In this document: positions 1 to 11,589 of the stretch, piece by piece
Layout of the letters: every line of letters starts with the position of its first letter
How positions within the stretch are numbered: position 1 is the stretch's first letter
NCBI GenBank assembly: GCA_918807975.1
Contig: OU964920.1
Coordinates: 41,817,979-41,881,978, forward strand
Direction: 5' to 3'
DNA: 64,000 nt
From: Aplidium turbinatum
Taxonomy: Eukaryota > Chordata > Ascidiacea > Aplousobranchia > Polyclinidae
Translations under genes and position numbers: made by a program
Notes under the pieces: generated by a model
What the model was told of the DNA's origin: nothing
Seen by the model: only the letters and a program-made list of their open reading frames with translations
Databases searched by the model: none

Positions 1-870
1 AGGATTTCATAGAAGCATGTGACAAACAGCGCGGTGCGGGGGGAATTGTGCACATATAGTCTGAATTAACGCAAGCGGTAACTTTTCCTCGAGAAAACTT
101 ATTTTTGCAAACTTTAGCGAAATGCCCAACTTTATTACAATGATAACAAGCTGCATTTCGGGCAGGACATCTCTTCCTCTCATGATAGGAATCCCCACAA
201 AAGAAACAATATCTTGCGACGTTGCTTATAGCACTGATGGTAGAATTGACTTTTTTCTTACCTTCAACAACTTCGTCGCTGTGGATATTTGAGCTCGAGG
301 AGACGGCCGATACATGTAGTTGGTCTTTTGAAGCATGAAATAGCCGAGTGTCTCTTGCCGCTCGATCAAGGGTGCTTGCTTGAGTGTATGCGTCAGCTAG
401 GCTGAGCTCTTGGTTTTCTAACAGGCGTTGTCGAATTGTATCAGAAGAAATGCCGTTGATGAATGCATCGCATACCATTTCCTGCTGATATTGAGCCTAG
501 TTCACGGCTTGAAAGCCACATTCTTTGCTTAAAAGCTTTAAATTTTGAAGAAATTCGTCTAAGGATTGTCCTGGGTGTTGCTTGGTAGTGGCTAGACGAT
601 GTCTTGCAAATAAAACATTGGTAGGCTTCACATATAAATTTTGAAGAACGTTCAATGCATCGTTGCAATCCTGACAGTCTTCGATGAATTCGCAGACTTC
701 AAAATTCACACAATTTGTGAGTATTTGCAGGTCATCCCGCCGGTTTTCTCCTTCGTCTTGGACGGGGAGAGAAGCCAAGTAGTTTTTAAACGTCTTCCTT
801 CAATGCTTCCATTCTTTTGCCGCTGTGCTTGCGTTCGGATTCAAAGCAAGGCGTTCCGGCTTCATTAACT
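1..870 (-). mobile_element. Ty3/Gypsy-type retrotransposon gag fragment
   Basis: Fossil piece of an LTR retrotransposon, cut by the left window edge. Reading on the minus strand, the 780-480 stretch looks like the capsid part of a Gypsy gag (motif FARHRLATTKQ followed by a conserved glutamine/leucine-rich helix), and the 260-90 stretch carries two CCHC zinc knuckles of the kind CFFCG...H...RC and CYHCNKVGHFAKVC. No LTR pair, protease or polymerase is visible in the window. It is broken. The family assignment rests on the gag helix pattern plus knuckles; the precise Gypsy clade cannot be fixed from this piece. Confidence 0.6.
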
Positions 871-1078
871 TGTTTATTTTAGTTCATTAAATTGAAACGA
901 CCATTTATTACGTTTTAATGAACTAAGAAACGAAGTACATCTGCAAAACAAAAGCCATAAATATAAAACGAACAAAGTAAGTCAGTCTCACACGATCAGA
1001 ACATAAAGCAACAGAAAGTCCCTTTAACTTTAGGTTAGTTGCGCCCACCACTGTGTATACATAAGTCTACACTCTACG

Positions 1079-2059
1079 CAGGGGTTCTTAAACTTTTTTC
1101 AACGCGGACCCCTTAAAAAAAAATTGGTTTGCGTGGACCCCCTTTGTGGCCTAGTCCGAGAAACTTTTTTGATCAGCATGAATTGGACATAGCGCAATAA
1201 AATTAAAATGAATTGGTAACAAAATTTATGTTTTATTAAATTTAAGAAATAGCAAATGCAGATTGTTTTTCAATATCTTCAATTTAATTTCATTAATGTG
1301 AAGGATGCTGCTGTTTGTCTTCAACAAGAACATGAAATTGTGGCTTCGTCATTGATAGGGCAACACTCATGTCATCCTTTGCATCCAACCGGTTTTGACT
1401 CTTTGTTTTGATAGTTACCAAGGATGATCCTGACTCACATAACTATGTAGTCGCAAAAGGGATTATAGCAGCCATTGCTCTCTTCACCAAAAGAGGATAT
1501 GCTTGCTTCAACGAACTCCAAAGATCGCCAATACTTTTCGAATTGAAAGACATTCTCAATGATTTCACTGCCCTTAGTTCAATGAACTCTTTTGCAAGGT
1601 CCTCATCACTGATAGATTCCAGTTCAACAAGGAAAGGGTAATGTATCCATGCTGTATTTTTAATATCTTCTGCGGCTAAGCAGTAACTCCTCAAAGAGTT
1701 TGGCAATGCTTCCAAATGGCTGCGCAGTGCTCATATCTGTGTGCAGAGAAGGTGGTAGAGTACGTCTATAGCTTAGCAGCAACTGATAAAGTTTGCAATG
1801 TCCAAATAGCGGAAAAAATAACAATGTAGAATGGGACATAATAAATGTACCTCACAAAAAACAGTACAATAACATAACAATTATCTGGAAATACCAAACT
1901 AGAAATCATCAGCATTGTTTGAACTTATTTCTTTTCTTTTGAAAAAATTATTCCATTTTTGAAATTATACACTAATATTTCCATTGGGCCTTCATGGACC
2001 CCCTAAAACTAGTCTGCGTACCACTTGGGGGTCCATGGACCCCAGTTTAAGAAACCCTG
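1079..2059 (-). mobile_element. hAT DNA transposon, internally deleted
   Basis: The ends are inverted copies of CAGGGGTTCTTAAAC and GTTTAAGAAACCCTG, each followed by the GGACCCC block typical of one hAT subgroup. The flanks share CTCTAC, the remains of a target duplication. On the minus strand from about 1715 to 1299 lies the carboxyl end of a ZBED5-like hAT transposase: WIHYPFLVELE, FIELRAVKSLRMSF, then PFATT, LCESG and KPQFHVLVEDKQQHPSH. An in-frame stop replaces the tyrosine expected after PFATT, so it is dead. The rest of the transposase is missing. Confidence 0.75.
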
Positions 2060-2104
2060 CTCTACAGCGACAATGTGTATAGCTACATGTATTCCATAGT
2101 TACG

Positions 2105-2217
2105 TAAAGCGCTTCTTTTGAGCCTTGTTCTTCCCAAATTGTTTAATCAATGCGTCATAGTCCAGGGATCTGGCAATCTTGTTTTCGATAGTATAGTTGC
2201 AAGAGCAGAAAGCCTGT
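2105..2217 (-). pseudogene. hAT transposase C-terminal end (split by an LTR element)
   Basis: The minus strand encodes a tail like IENKIARSLDYDALIKQF followed by a lysine-rich end, matching the extreme C terminus of ZMYM1-like hAT transposases. It continues the transposase piece at 6539-6742; the Ty3/Gypsy element at 2218-6538 separates the two, with CCTGT duplicated on both sides. The frame shifts within this short piece, so the transposase was or became inactive. Confidence 0.6.
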
Positions 2218-2485
2218 TGTAATGATTGCTTGCTTGTAGTTCACCTTGTTTACTTGCTTGCGTAATCATGTGCCTTAGGTAATTGTACGCTTTTTTAGTT
2301 TTGTACTCTCGCCTTGCCACTGATTCATCTTACAGTTGTACTGGCAGAACGAGGAGAATAGAATTGTGCAGAACTATGTTTACCGTAGATATATTTAGTT
2401 AACCTTATATTTGTTTTGTTTGTTTAGCACGAATTTAAGTTGATTAAAGCCAAGTTATGTTTCTAGTTTGGTTTATATCGTAACA
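2218..2485 (+). repeat. 5' LTR of the 2218-6538 Gypsy element
   Basis: 268-bp direct repeat matching 6271-6538. It begins TGTAATGATT, ends ATATCGTAACA, and is preceded by the target duplication CCTGT. Confidence 0.9.
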
Positions 2486-5400
2486 ATTTAATCAACTTAT
2501 TTATCTGGTGATGGAACGTTTGTTGAAACCGAAAGTACTAGACCTTGACCCGAGTGACGCACTTGCTGCTAAGCACTACAGACATTAGCTGAAAACGTTT
2601 AACGCCTTTCTTGAAGCAGTTCAGCATTCTGTGCCAAGCCGTGAACCCTCTGAAGGTGACTATAGCTCTCAGAATTTCTCAGCAGTAGTTAAACTAGCAT
2701 TACTGCACTGTTGTTTGTCACCTGAAGTGTACGACCTTGTTGAGGACTGTTCTACCTTCGACGCAGCAAAGGAAGTACTCGATAGAGCCTACTTAAAGGA
2801 GAAAAACGAAATTTTTGCCCGTCACCTTTTACTCACCAGGGAACAGAAGCATGGTGAAATCATCACATCGTGCGCAAGAGCACTCAAGGCGCTCGCCCGA
2901 GATTGCCAGTGACGACCTGTCAGCGCGAAATACTTTAAAAGGGAACTAATTCGAGATGCATTTATTACTGGAATCTTTTCTTCAGTTATCAAGCAGAAAC
3001 TACTAGAAGAAAAATCACTCACCCTTGAGGATGCTATAGCTAAGGCTGAATTACTTGAACAAGCGCACAATCAATCCGGATGTCTTTCAACTACTCTTCA
3101 ATCTTCCGTCGCTTCATCGTCAAGAAATGCCGATATCCCACTAAGAAAATGCTACTTTTGCTCCGGAAAATTGCACCCGGGTGGAAGGATGGAATGTCCT
3201 GCTCGGGACGCTTCTTGCCGAGCATGTGGAAAAAGGGTCATTTCCAAAAAGCCTGCTTAAAGTCACAAAATAGACAAAACAATCGTATCAAAGCACAATC
3301 TACATCTGCTTCAATACTGGGAGATCAGCACTTATCGTCTGGATCTGAAGATGGCATTGTCGCTTCAACAATTTCCTCTTATTTATTGTCGGTTTTAGCC
3401 GGTGTGCCGTCCTGTTTGTCGTCTTCAGTTTCCGTGGAAACAGCCGGGAAACACATCACTGCTCTTCTAGACTCCGGGGCATCTCATAGCCACATTGACT
3501 TGAAGGTAGCGAAATGGCTCGGGCTGGATCCTCCATCAAGACCCACTTCTTCAGTTTCACTAGCTCGCGTAACTCAAAATTTTGAGTGTCTAAGAAAGAC
3601 TGCTGCTAAAATGACTTTATTTAATCGCGAATATGATTTACAACTCGGAGTTGGACGCAAACTTTGTGCAGACATCATGCTCGGACAAGACTTCATGACC
3701 CTGCATCGACGGGTGATTTTTTAATTCAATGGTAAAAAAGATGATATCATAATAACACCTTCAAACTGTAGTGTTGCAGCGGCTAAAGTCACAGCACCTC
3801 GTCTATTCAAGAATCTGGATCCAGGAGTCCGACCAATCGTGACGAAGTCTAGACATTTTAATCTCGAAGATCAGCATTTTATGCGCCAGGAAATCAACAA
3901 ACTCCTTGCTGATGGGGTTATAGAGCATTCTACTTCACCTTGGAGAGCTCAGGTTCTAATCGCAGATGACGGACGCCATAAAAAGCGGATGGTAATAGAT
4001 TACTCTCGCACCATTAACAGGTTTACACTTCTTGATGCCTTTCCTTTACCAAGAATTGATGACCAAGTGAATACCATTGCCCACGGAAAGATATTCAGCA
4101 CATTAGATCTAAAGTCAGCCTATTACCAAGTGCCCTTGTGCATGGAAGATCAAGAATACACTGCATTCGAAGCCGCAGGGAGACTGTTTCAATACTGTAG
4201 ACTCCCTTTTGGAGTTATAAATGGAGTATCAGCATTTCAAAGAATTATATAGACGATATTATCCGCAAGCATAAACTCCGAGGGACATATGCATATTTAG
4301 ACAACATCACAGTTGCTGGAACAAGTAAAGAAGACCATGATCATAAGCTTAAAGCTCTCTTGAAAGCTGCTGCTGAAGAAGGTTTAACGTTTAACGATTC
4401 AAAATCTCTTATTTGCAAATACGAAATCCACGTACTTGGCTACAGGGTTTCTCACGGAGTAATCAAACCAGATCCCTCAAGATTGCAACCACTACTGGAT
4501 TTACCCGTTCCAAAGTGTAAAACTGAACTTCAAAGAGTCGTTGGGATGTTCGCTTACTACGCTCGTTGGATACCTCAATTCTCGCAAAAGGTACGTCCAC
4601 TAAACCTCGCAATTACCGGAAACACCTTCCCCTTATCTCAACTGGCGTTGCAAGCTTTTGAATCATTAAGACAAGGACAGATGAACACTTGTCTATCGTT
4701 TATTCGTGATGACTTGCCCTTTCAGGTGGATTGTGATGCATCTGAACATACAATAGCTGCAACTTTAAACCAAGGGGGAGACCGGTAGCCTTCTTCTCAA
4801 AAACACTGTCAAAATGCGAAAGAGGGTACCCTGTTGTAGAAAAAGAGGCTTTAGCTACAATCGAAGCAATTAGACGTTGGTGTCACTATCTTCATGGTAA
4901 AAGTTTAAATTAATTACTGATCAACGAGCTCTTTTATTTATGCTTGACCCAACTAGTAAAGGTAAAGTCAAAAATGCCAAAATTCAACTTTGGAGAGCAG
5001 AATTGGGTTGCTTCGACTACAGTGTAGAACATCGGCCAGGAGTCGATAGCGTTGCTCCCGACACTCTATCTCGCTCCAAAGTGATCGCTAGCTACTCTCA
5101 AGAACCCAATCTAAAAGACATTCATCGCCAACTTGGGCACCCGGGAGTTACTCGTCTCTGGCAATTTACTCGTTCAAAGAACTTGCCGTTTTCTCTAGAT
5201 GATGTGAAAAATGTTTGCAAAAGCTGTCGTTCGTGTTGTGAAGTGAAGCCTCGCTATCACAGCTTAGATAAAAACCAACGTGCAACGAGTCCCTCGGAAA
5301 GAATAAGTATCGATTTCAAGGGTCCAGTAAAAGGTGTCAAACCATACATTTTCATGGTTATTGACGAGTATTCTCGTTATCCATTTGCTTTCGCATGCAA

Positions 5401-6270
5401 AGACCAATCCTCATCAACAGTGTTAAAGTGTTTATCAGAACTTTTTGTACTATTTGGCGTGCCTGGATATGTACATAGTGATAGAGGTTCGGCTTTTATG
5501 TCCAATGATGTAAAAACCTATCTTACAAGTAAAGGTATGGCTACCAGTAGGAGCACACCATTTCATCCCACTGGTAATTCACAAGTAGAAAGAACAAATC
5601 AAACTATTTGGCAAACCGTACAGTTAATGTTACATGATCGTCATCTTCCGCAGGAGAGATGGGAAGAAGTCCTGCCTGACGCTCTACATGCAGCGCGATC
5701 ATTACTATGCACCAGCACAAATGCTACACCGCACGAACGTTTTCTTAGGTTTGAACGACGTTCAATGCTCGGAAAGAGTTTACCTGGTTGGTTGCTCCAA
5801 CCAGGATCTGTTCTTCTTCGTTGGTTTGTCAGGAATAAGGACGAGCCATTAGTAGATGAAGTTGAATTGCTCGATGCGAAACCTAGCTTTGCACATGTTC
5901 GATATCCAAATGGCCGAGAATCAATTGTATCGACTACAGACCTTGCTCTTTGTCCGCAAAAAGAAAAACCAGCTGAGGACAACAACGTTACCGTCTCACC
6001 TGATCGAACTACTGGATTTAAATTCACAGCCTGCACCTGAATCACCAAAGTCCGGACTTGAATCTCCAAAGTCTACACCTGAAAATCCGGTTATTGAACA
6101 CTTGCACAAACCGGCCGTAATCGATGTTGAGCTTCCTGCCCTTTGCAGATCCTCTCGGGTACGAAAAGAACCTGACCGATATGGTGCTTATGTGAAGCAT
6201 TGATGTATCTATTTTCTTGAGACAACTAAAATCGAAATTTTAAACATGTTGATAAATCAGCGGGGAGGAA

Positions 6271-6538
6271 TGTAATGATTGCTTGCCTGTAGTTCACCTT
6301 GTTTACTCGCTTACGTAATCATGTGCCCTAGGTAATTGTACGCTTTTCTAGTTCTGTACTCTTGCTTTGCCGCTGATTCATCTTACAGTTGTACTGACAG
6401 AACGAGGAGACTAGAATTGTGCAGAATTATGTCTACCGTAGATATATTTAGTTAACCTTATATTTGTTTTGTTTGTTTAGCACGAATTTACGTTGATTAA
6501 AGCCAAGTTATGTTTCTAGTTTGGTTTATATCGTAACA
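6271..6538 (+). repeat. 3' LTR of the 2218-6538 Gypsy element
   Basis: 268-bp copy of the left LTR, immediately preceded by a polypurine tract and followed by the second CCTGT. Confidence 0.9.
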
Positions 6539-6742
6539 CCTGTCATCTGTCATCGTTGAGCGCAGGATATTCTTGATCAGTTTCATTCTGCTGAAGGTCC
6601 TTTCAACACTGGCGACAGTAACTGGTGTGGTCAGAAGAATTCTGATGCAAATGCAAAGATTCGGATATATCTCCTGAAGGCTGTTCTTGTATATACGTAA
6701 AAAAATATCTGAAGTAGAAGCGAAGAGCAATAAAAGGCTCAA
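6539..6742 (-). pseudogene. hAT transposase dimerisation-domain fragment
   Basis: The minus strand encodes YPNLCICIRILLTTPVTVAS followed by VERTFSRMKLIKNILRST and MTDDR, the hallmark C-terminal dimerisation block of hAT transposases of the ZMYM1-like type. The reading continues on the far side of the LTR element, at 2217 and below. Upstream (6743-7130) I find no convincing transposase sequence, so the 5' part is decayed or lost. Confidence 0.7.
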
Positions 6743-7328
6743 TTGTTACGCAATAACTACAATAATGACAGTTTTTGTTTTGTTTTGACTCTTTACGGAG
6801 TGTTGTTGTTAGCTCTTATCACAGCGAGTAGAAGGCTGATCGCGATTGAAAGAGCTTTGTAGCGCAAACAAGAGAATTGGCTTGTATTAGCTTGTTGGTG
6901 GTGGTCTTTGAAAAGTTCTTTAATTTGATGAATATATTCGCACAGTGGCAGCCTAGCGGTTAGGATCATTCGGCGCCGCCCAAATATTTTAGGGGCCCTC
7001 ATTCCTTGTGGGCCCCTCTCCGATCGGAGGGTACGGAGGGTGCTTGCTACGCTTCTGCAGACCATCAAGACGATGGCAACATCCGAAACTGGAACGAACT
7101 CAATTTGGCAACACTGGACGAGCTGGCTCAAATCCGTGACTCATGGAAACAGAAAGCCCATGTTGATGCGCAATCTTTTCAAGCGCTGATGGCGGCTAAA
7201 TGATACTGCATGAAGGTGATGAAGTATTTATAAAAGCAAAATACGTTGTTCAAGTAACTTTCATAACTGAAATAAAATGGAGAAATGCAGCATAGAAAAA
7301 AATCGGCCACTCCACTCGTGGGGACTGC
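6743..7328. repeat. Unclassified repeat sequence, partly shared with 50670-50785
   Basis: About 110 bp here (near 7090-7205, beginning AATTTGGCAACACTGG and including GTTGATGCGCAATC) recur in diverged form at 50670-50785. The plus-strand frame through it is open but has no recognisable domain. The remainder of this stretch shows no feature I can name. Confidence 0.4.
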
Positions 7329-7543
7329 TGTGTATTTTGGTTTGTTTTCGTTGAAACAATGTAGGCTACCTTGCTTTCGTTCCATTTCGGTCTTCTCTTT
7401 TGCGTTTTTGTTAGTCAGCGCTTCTCGTTTTGTTTCATTTGGTTGCACGCCTTTTTGACAGTAGGCCTACAGTTTCTTTCTTACGATTTAAAATACAAGT
7501 AAAAAACCTTTGTATGATTCTGGTTGAATGAGGTAAAAACACA
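7329..7543 (+). repeat. Left LTR-like repeat
   Basis: Direct repeat of 11373-11589, sharing a long block from TTTTGGTTTGTTTTCG to TAGTCAGCGCTTCTCG. Small insertions separate the two copies. Confidence 0.65.
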
Positions 7544-7639
7544 ACAGAGTTATTTGGCGACGAGGATGAGATTTCTGATTGACTGAAAGAGAAGCTTACA
7601 GTGCTACGCAGAGTGATCAATTGCGAAAGGCAAATGGGT

Positions 7640-8330
7640 TGACCATGTCACACCCTTTTATAAACAACTCAATATCCTAAAGTTAAAAGATCTGTACAAC
7701 TTTGATGTTGCTCAATTTATGTACCAGTTTAGTTTTAACTCATTACCTGGCACTTTTCAAAACTACTTTAAAAAATGCAACAAAATTCACAACTTTTCTA
7801 CTCGAAACTCGACCCACCTACATTACTATTATTATCGATACACAACCATTAAACTACAACGTTCAATAAAATACTCTGGAGCAAAAATTTGGAATAATAT
7901 ACCAGTTGAAATTCGCAAATCCTCCTTCACAACTTTTAAAAGAATGTACAAAAAGAAAATTATTGACACATATTAGGCAAATGCTAAATTACTAATCAGA
8001 CTTGCAATTGTAACACAGGCTACGTTGACCTACCTGAATTTTTTTAATTTCTTATTATCTTGGACAGCTTCACGACTGTTATTTATTTATTGTTATTTTG
8101 TTTTCTCAATTAGCCAATTATAATTATCATTGATGAGTTAAGGGATGGCTGCTTGACTTGAAGACCTTAAATGATCACTTCGCAGCCTCCCGCTGTTGTG
8201 ATGCTTTCATCATTTCCTTTTTTTAATTGTAATAATTTCAACTATGTTACTATGTACATTGTGTTTTGATTTATTGTGCATCTTTTTCGCAGCAGCCAAT
8301 AAACATCTATCCATCTACTCGATCGTTTAT
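7640..8330 (+). mobile_element. LINE 3' end fragment
   Basis: The frame through 7660-7973 encodes the C-terminal end common to several non-LTR reverse transcriptases: LKDLYNFDVAQFMYQ, FSTRNSTHLHYYYYR, then IKYSGAKIWNNIPVEIRKSS and FKRMYKKKIIDTY with a stop. About 350 bp of AT-rich 3' UTR follows and ends in AATAAACATCTATCCATCTA. Only the last 100 or so residues are present, as expected of a 5'-truncated LINE copy. The clade is not resolved. Confidence 0.65.
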
Positions 8331-10526
8331 CTTTAAACGATCTTAGATATAGGAAGGAAAAGTGTACATTTGCCCAGGCAAATGTCGAGTAGCCTAGTTA
8401 GGCCATGTTCTGTCTAAACAAGGGATTTCGAAGGGTCCTAAAGTCGATGCTGTACTGAACATGCCTGCTGCTTTCAATGTTGGCACCTTACGTTCTTTTC
8501 TGGGGTCGGTTCAATTTTATTCAAAGTTTATGCCCCCAGATTTTTCTACGGTAGCGCAACCATTATACCAATTAACCAAGAGTGGTGTTCCTTGGAGATG
8601 GGAACAAAAAAGATAAATGCGCTTTTGCAAAATTGAAAACGTTTCTTTCCGCAGAAGATGTTCTCGTACACTTTAACCCGCTGTTTTCTTTAGGAATTGC
8701 ATGCGACGCATCAAGCGTGGGCATTGGCACGACACTGTTTCACCGCTCCCAGGACGGAAGCCAGAGGCCAATAGCCAATGTGTCGAAAATCTTGACAAAA
8801 TATCAAAGAAACTACAGCCAAATCCAAAAGGAGGCTTTGTCCATCATCTTCGTTTTGAAGAAATTCTACCAATACCTCTACGATAAGGATTTTATTTTAT
8901 TAACTGATCATAAGCATTTTCTTTCACTTTTTGGTCCAGATAAGCCTACCCCTTTGCTGGCGGCTAACCGGTTAGCACGCTGGGTGTTGTTTTTAAGTCA
9001 ATTTAGTTATACTATACAGTATCGCAAAACAACGCACCACCAAAATGCTGATGCTTTGAGCTGTCTTCCATCCAACGATGACCCAATTTTTGCTAGGGAG
9101 GAAAGTGCAGATGATATTGATATTGTCTGCGCAATTGATACGTTGGATTCGCAGGGTAGTCATTCCGATTCTTCTACTTTGCGCAAGGAAACTTCCAAGG
9201 ATCCAGTCTTGTCTAAAATCATTCGCTTCACACAAGAAGGATGGCCTGCGAAATCAAATGCTAACGATCCAATCAAACAGTTTAGAAGAGTTGCTGATTC
9301 TCTAACAACATGTTCTGGTTGTTTATTATGTGGTTCTAGAGTAGTTATTCCTTTAAACTCCGCAATGATATTCTTTCTTTTTTACACGAAGGTCATTTCG
9401 GCATGCAGCGCATGAAACAGCTGGCCAGGACAGCAGTCTATTGGCTCAATATCGATGCGGACATTGTCGACCTCTGCCGAACATGTAACTTACTACATGT
9501 GGTGAGCATCAAGCTGCACTAAGCAAGGCTCCTATCCACCCATGGATAGCTCCAGAGAAGCCTTGGCGTCGAATTTATTTCGATCACGCTATTAATTTTT
9601 TAGGTTCTAATTGGCTTATTGTTACCGATGCTTACAGCAACTTTCAGTAAGTATCCTTCCATTCACCAACTTCTTCCGTATCGACGTCTGTTACTATTTA
9701 TCTTTTAGAGCAGGACTTTGCCCATTTTGTATATCCCCACTCCATTGTCTCAGACAATGCGACTACGTTCTCTTCGGAAAAATTCCAGGTTTATTGTAAA
9801 GCTAGGGGAATAGTACACATCACTGGAGCACCATACCATCCAGCTACGAATGGTGCTGCCGAGCGTTTGATGCGCACTTTCAAGCAGGCTTTGAGAAAAT
9901 CGTTGTTACCGCATGGAAGTGTGACCACTCAATTCTTGATTCAGTTTCGCCGTACGCCTAATGCGAGTGGTTACTCTCCCAGTGAGTTATTAAACCACCG
10001 CCAATTACGTACTAAATTAGATATCTTAATTACTTCCTTCAGCTCAGATCACGAAAACATCGACGAGTCCTTCGCCTCGGAAACAAAACCGGAAAACAAT
10101 TGTTCAATGTTGGTGATCCTTGTTATGCTTTGTACTTTGGTTCTAGGCAAAGCCGAGGTCCTCGTTAGGTTCCTGCCGTCGTGGTAAAGCGACTTGGGAG
10201 TTGTAGTTTACAGGTTCGAGTGGACTCTCAAGGTCCAATATGGAGACGCCATATCAACCAGCTACGTCCGCGTCACATCTCACCGGAAGAGGAGGGATCC
10301 AAGGGAGACTATACCTTCACGTCGTCATCAACAGCCGACGAGGTTCATGATTTATCGATAGCCGACAAGGTTCCTGATCCATAGACAGCCGACGAGGTTC
10401 CTGATCTTTCGACGCCGATCGCAACAGAGGACTCATCATCGTCATCGGTCTCGAATCAAAGGCACATATTGAGGCGGTCACAGGGAAGACGCCAACCACC
10501 CCTTCGTTATGGGTGGTCATACATTT

Positions 10527-11345
10527 CCGTGCGCGGACATTTTGCCGAAGGACATTTTGCCGAATGGACTAATTGCCGAACGGACTAATTGCCGAACGGA
10601 CTAATTGCCGAAAGGACTAATTGCCGAATGGACAAATTGCCGAAACAATTTGGAAAAAAATTACTTTGAAGTGACACAAAGTCTCGTTACTATGCAAGCA
10701 GTGCTTTTGAAATAGAATCACTTTGCTACTGTTTGTTTGCCTAAAAATTACTTTGAAGCACCACCAAGTCTCGTTACTATGCAAGCAGTGCCTTTGAACT
10801 GGTAATTATTTTGAAGTGACACCAAGTCGCAAGTCTCATTGCTATGCAAGCAATGCCTTTGAACTGATAATTACTTTGAAGTGACACCAAGTCTCGTTAC
10901 TATGCAAGCAGTGGCTTTGAAATACTGTAGTAATTACTTTGCTACTGTTGTTTGCCTAAAAATTGCTTTATATACAGTATCCACAGTTTTTGGAAATCAG
11001 TATTAGTTTGAAGTGACACCAAGTCTCATCTATAAGTATAGGCTCTAGGCTATGCAGTCTCCACAGGCTTTGGAGATCAGTATTAGACGTTCGCTTATAC
11101 ATATAACACTTCTGTCGGATACTTACGTGCTGTCGCACATAATTTGTGAGTGAAATCTGTTTGTGAATGACATTTATGTGTTATTAGGTTATGATAATAC
11201 ATAAAATGCATTTGTATTATTTCGGCAATTTGTCCATTCGGCATTTAGTCCTTTCGGCAATTAGTCCTTTCGGCAAAATGAGTTTCGGCAAAATGTCCAT
11301 TCGGCAAAATGTCTTTCGGCAAAATGGGTTTCGGCAAAATGTCAG
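10527..11345. mobile_element. Fold-back type element with repeat-built inverted ends
   Basis: The left end holds tandem units such as GGACATTTTGCCGAA and GGACTAATTGCCGAA (about 10534-10650). The right end (about 11220-11343) has the same units in inverse orientation (TTCGGCAATTAGTCC, TTCGGCAAAATGTC). The middle is a second tandem array of roughly 70-110-bp units beginning TTACTTTGAAGTGACACCAAG, at about 10660, 10745, 10805, 10868 and 11008. No coding frame is present. The structure suits a Foldback-like non-autonomous DNA transposon; no transposase family can be assigned. Confidence 0.6.
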
Positions 11346-11372
11346 GGTACCTAAATTTCATTGGGTAAATGT

Positions 11373-11589
11373 TGTGTATTTTGGTTTGTTTTCGTTGAAA
11401 CAATGTAGGCTACCTTGCTTTCGTTCCATTTCGGTCTTCTCTTTTGCGTTTTTGTTAGTCAGCGCTTCTCGTTTTGTTTCACACTATATTTTGGTTGCAC
11501 GCCTATTTGATGGTACTGTTTCTTTCTTACGATTTAAAATACAAGTAGAAAATCTTTGTCTGACTTTGGTTGATTGAAATAAAAACACA
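11373..11589 (+). repeat. Right LTR-like repeat
   Basis: Second copy of the repeat at 7329-7543, same orientation, about 4 kb away. Confidence 0.65.

Larger units (their letters stand above)
2218..6538 (+). mobile_element. Ty3/Gypsy LTR retrotransposon with both LTRs
   Basis: Fossil element of 4321 bp. The two LTRs (2218-2485 and 6271-6538, 268 bp each) start TGTAATG and end GTAACA, and a 5-bp CCTGT duplication flanks the element. Parts in order on the plus strand: gag (about 2510-3290), zinc knuckle, aspartic protease (about 3330-3720, motif LLDSGASHSHID), reverse transcriptase (about 3830-4600), RNase H (about 4620-5060), integrase (about 5100-5700), then a proline-rich end and a purine tract (GGGGAGGAA) before the 3' LTR. 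It is broken, with roughly half a dozen breaks. The LTRs differ at only a modest number of positions, so it is middle-aged to young. It sits inside a hAT transposase gene. Confidence 0.9.
7329..11589 (+). mobile_element. Old Ty3/Gypsy element, interrupted by other insertions
   Basis: Two direct repeats of about 215 bp (7329-7543 and 11373-11589), both running from TGTGTATTTTGG to AAAAACACA, look like LTRs. Just inside the left one is the TTTGGCGACGAGGATG block common at Gypsy primer sites. Plus-strand polymerase parts follow: end of reverse transcriptase (FLGSVQFYSKFMP) near 8490, RNase H (8640-9060, motifs DASSVGIG and LLTDHKHF), and integrase with GAPYHPATNGAAERL near 9840. A LINE tail (about 7640-8330) and a fold-back element (about 10527-11345) lie within it. 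No target duplication was found. It is broken many times and clearly older than the 2218-6538 element. Confidence 0.65.
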
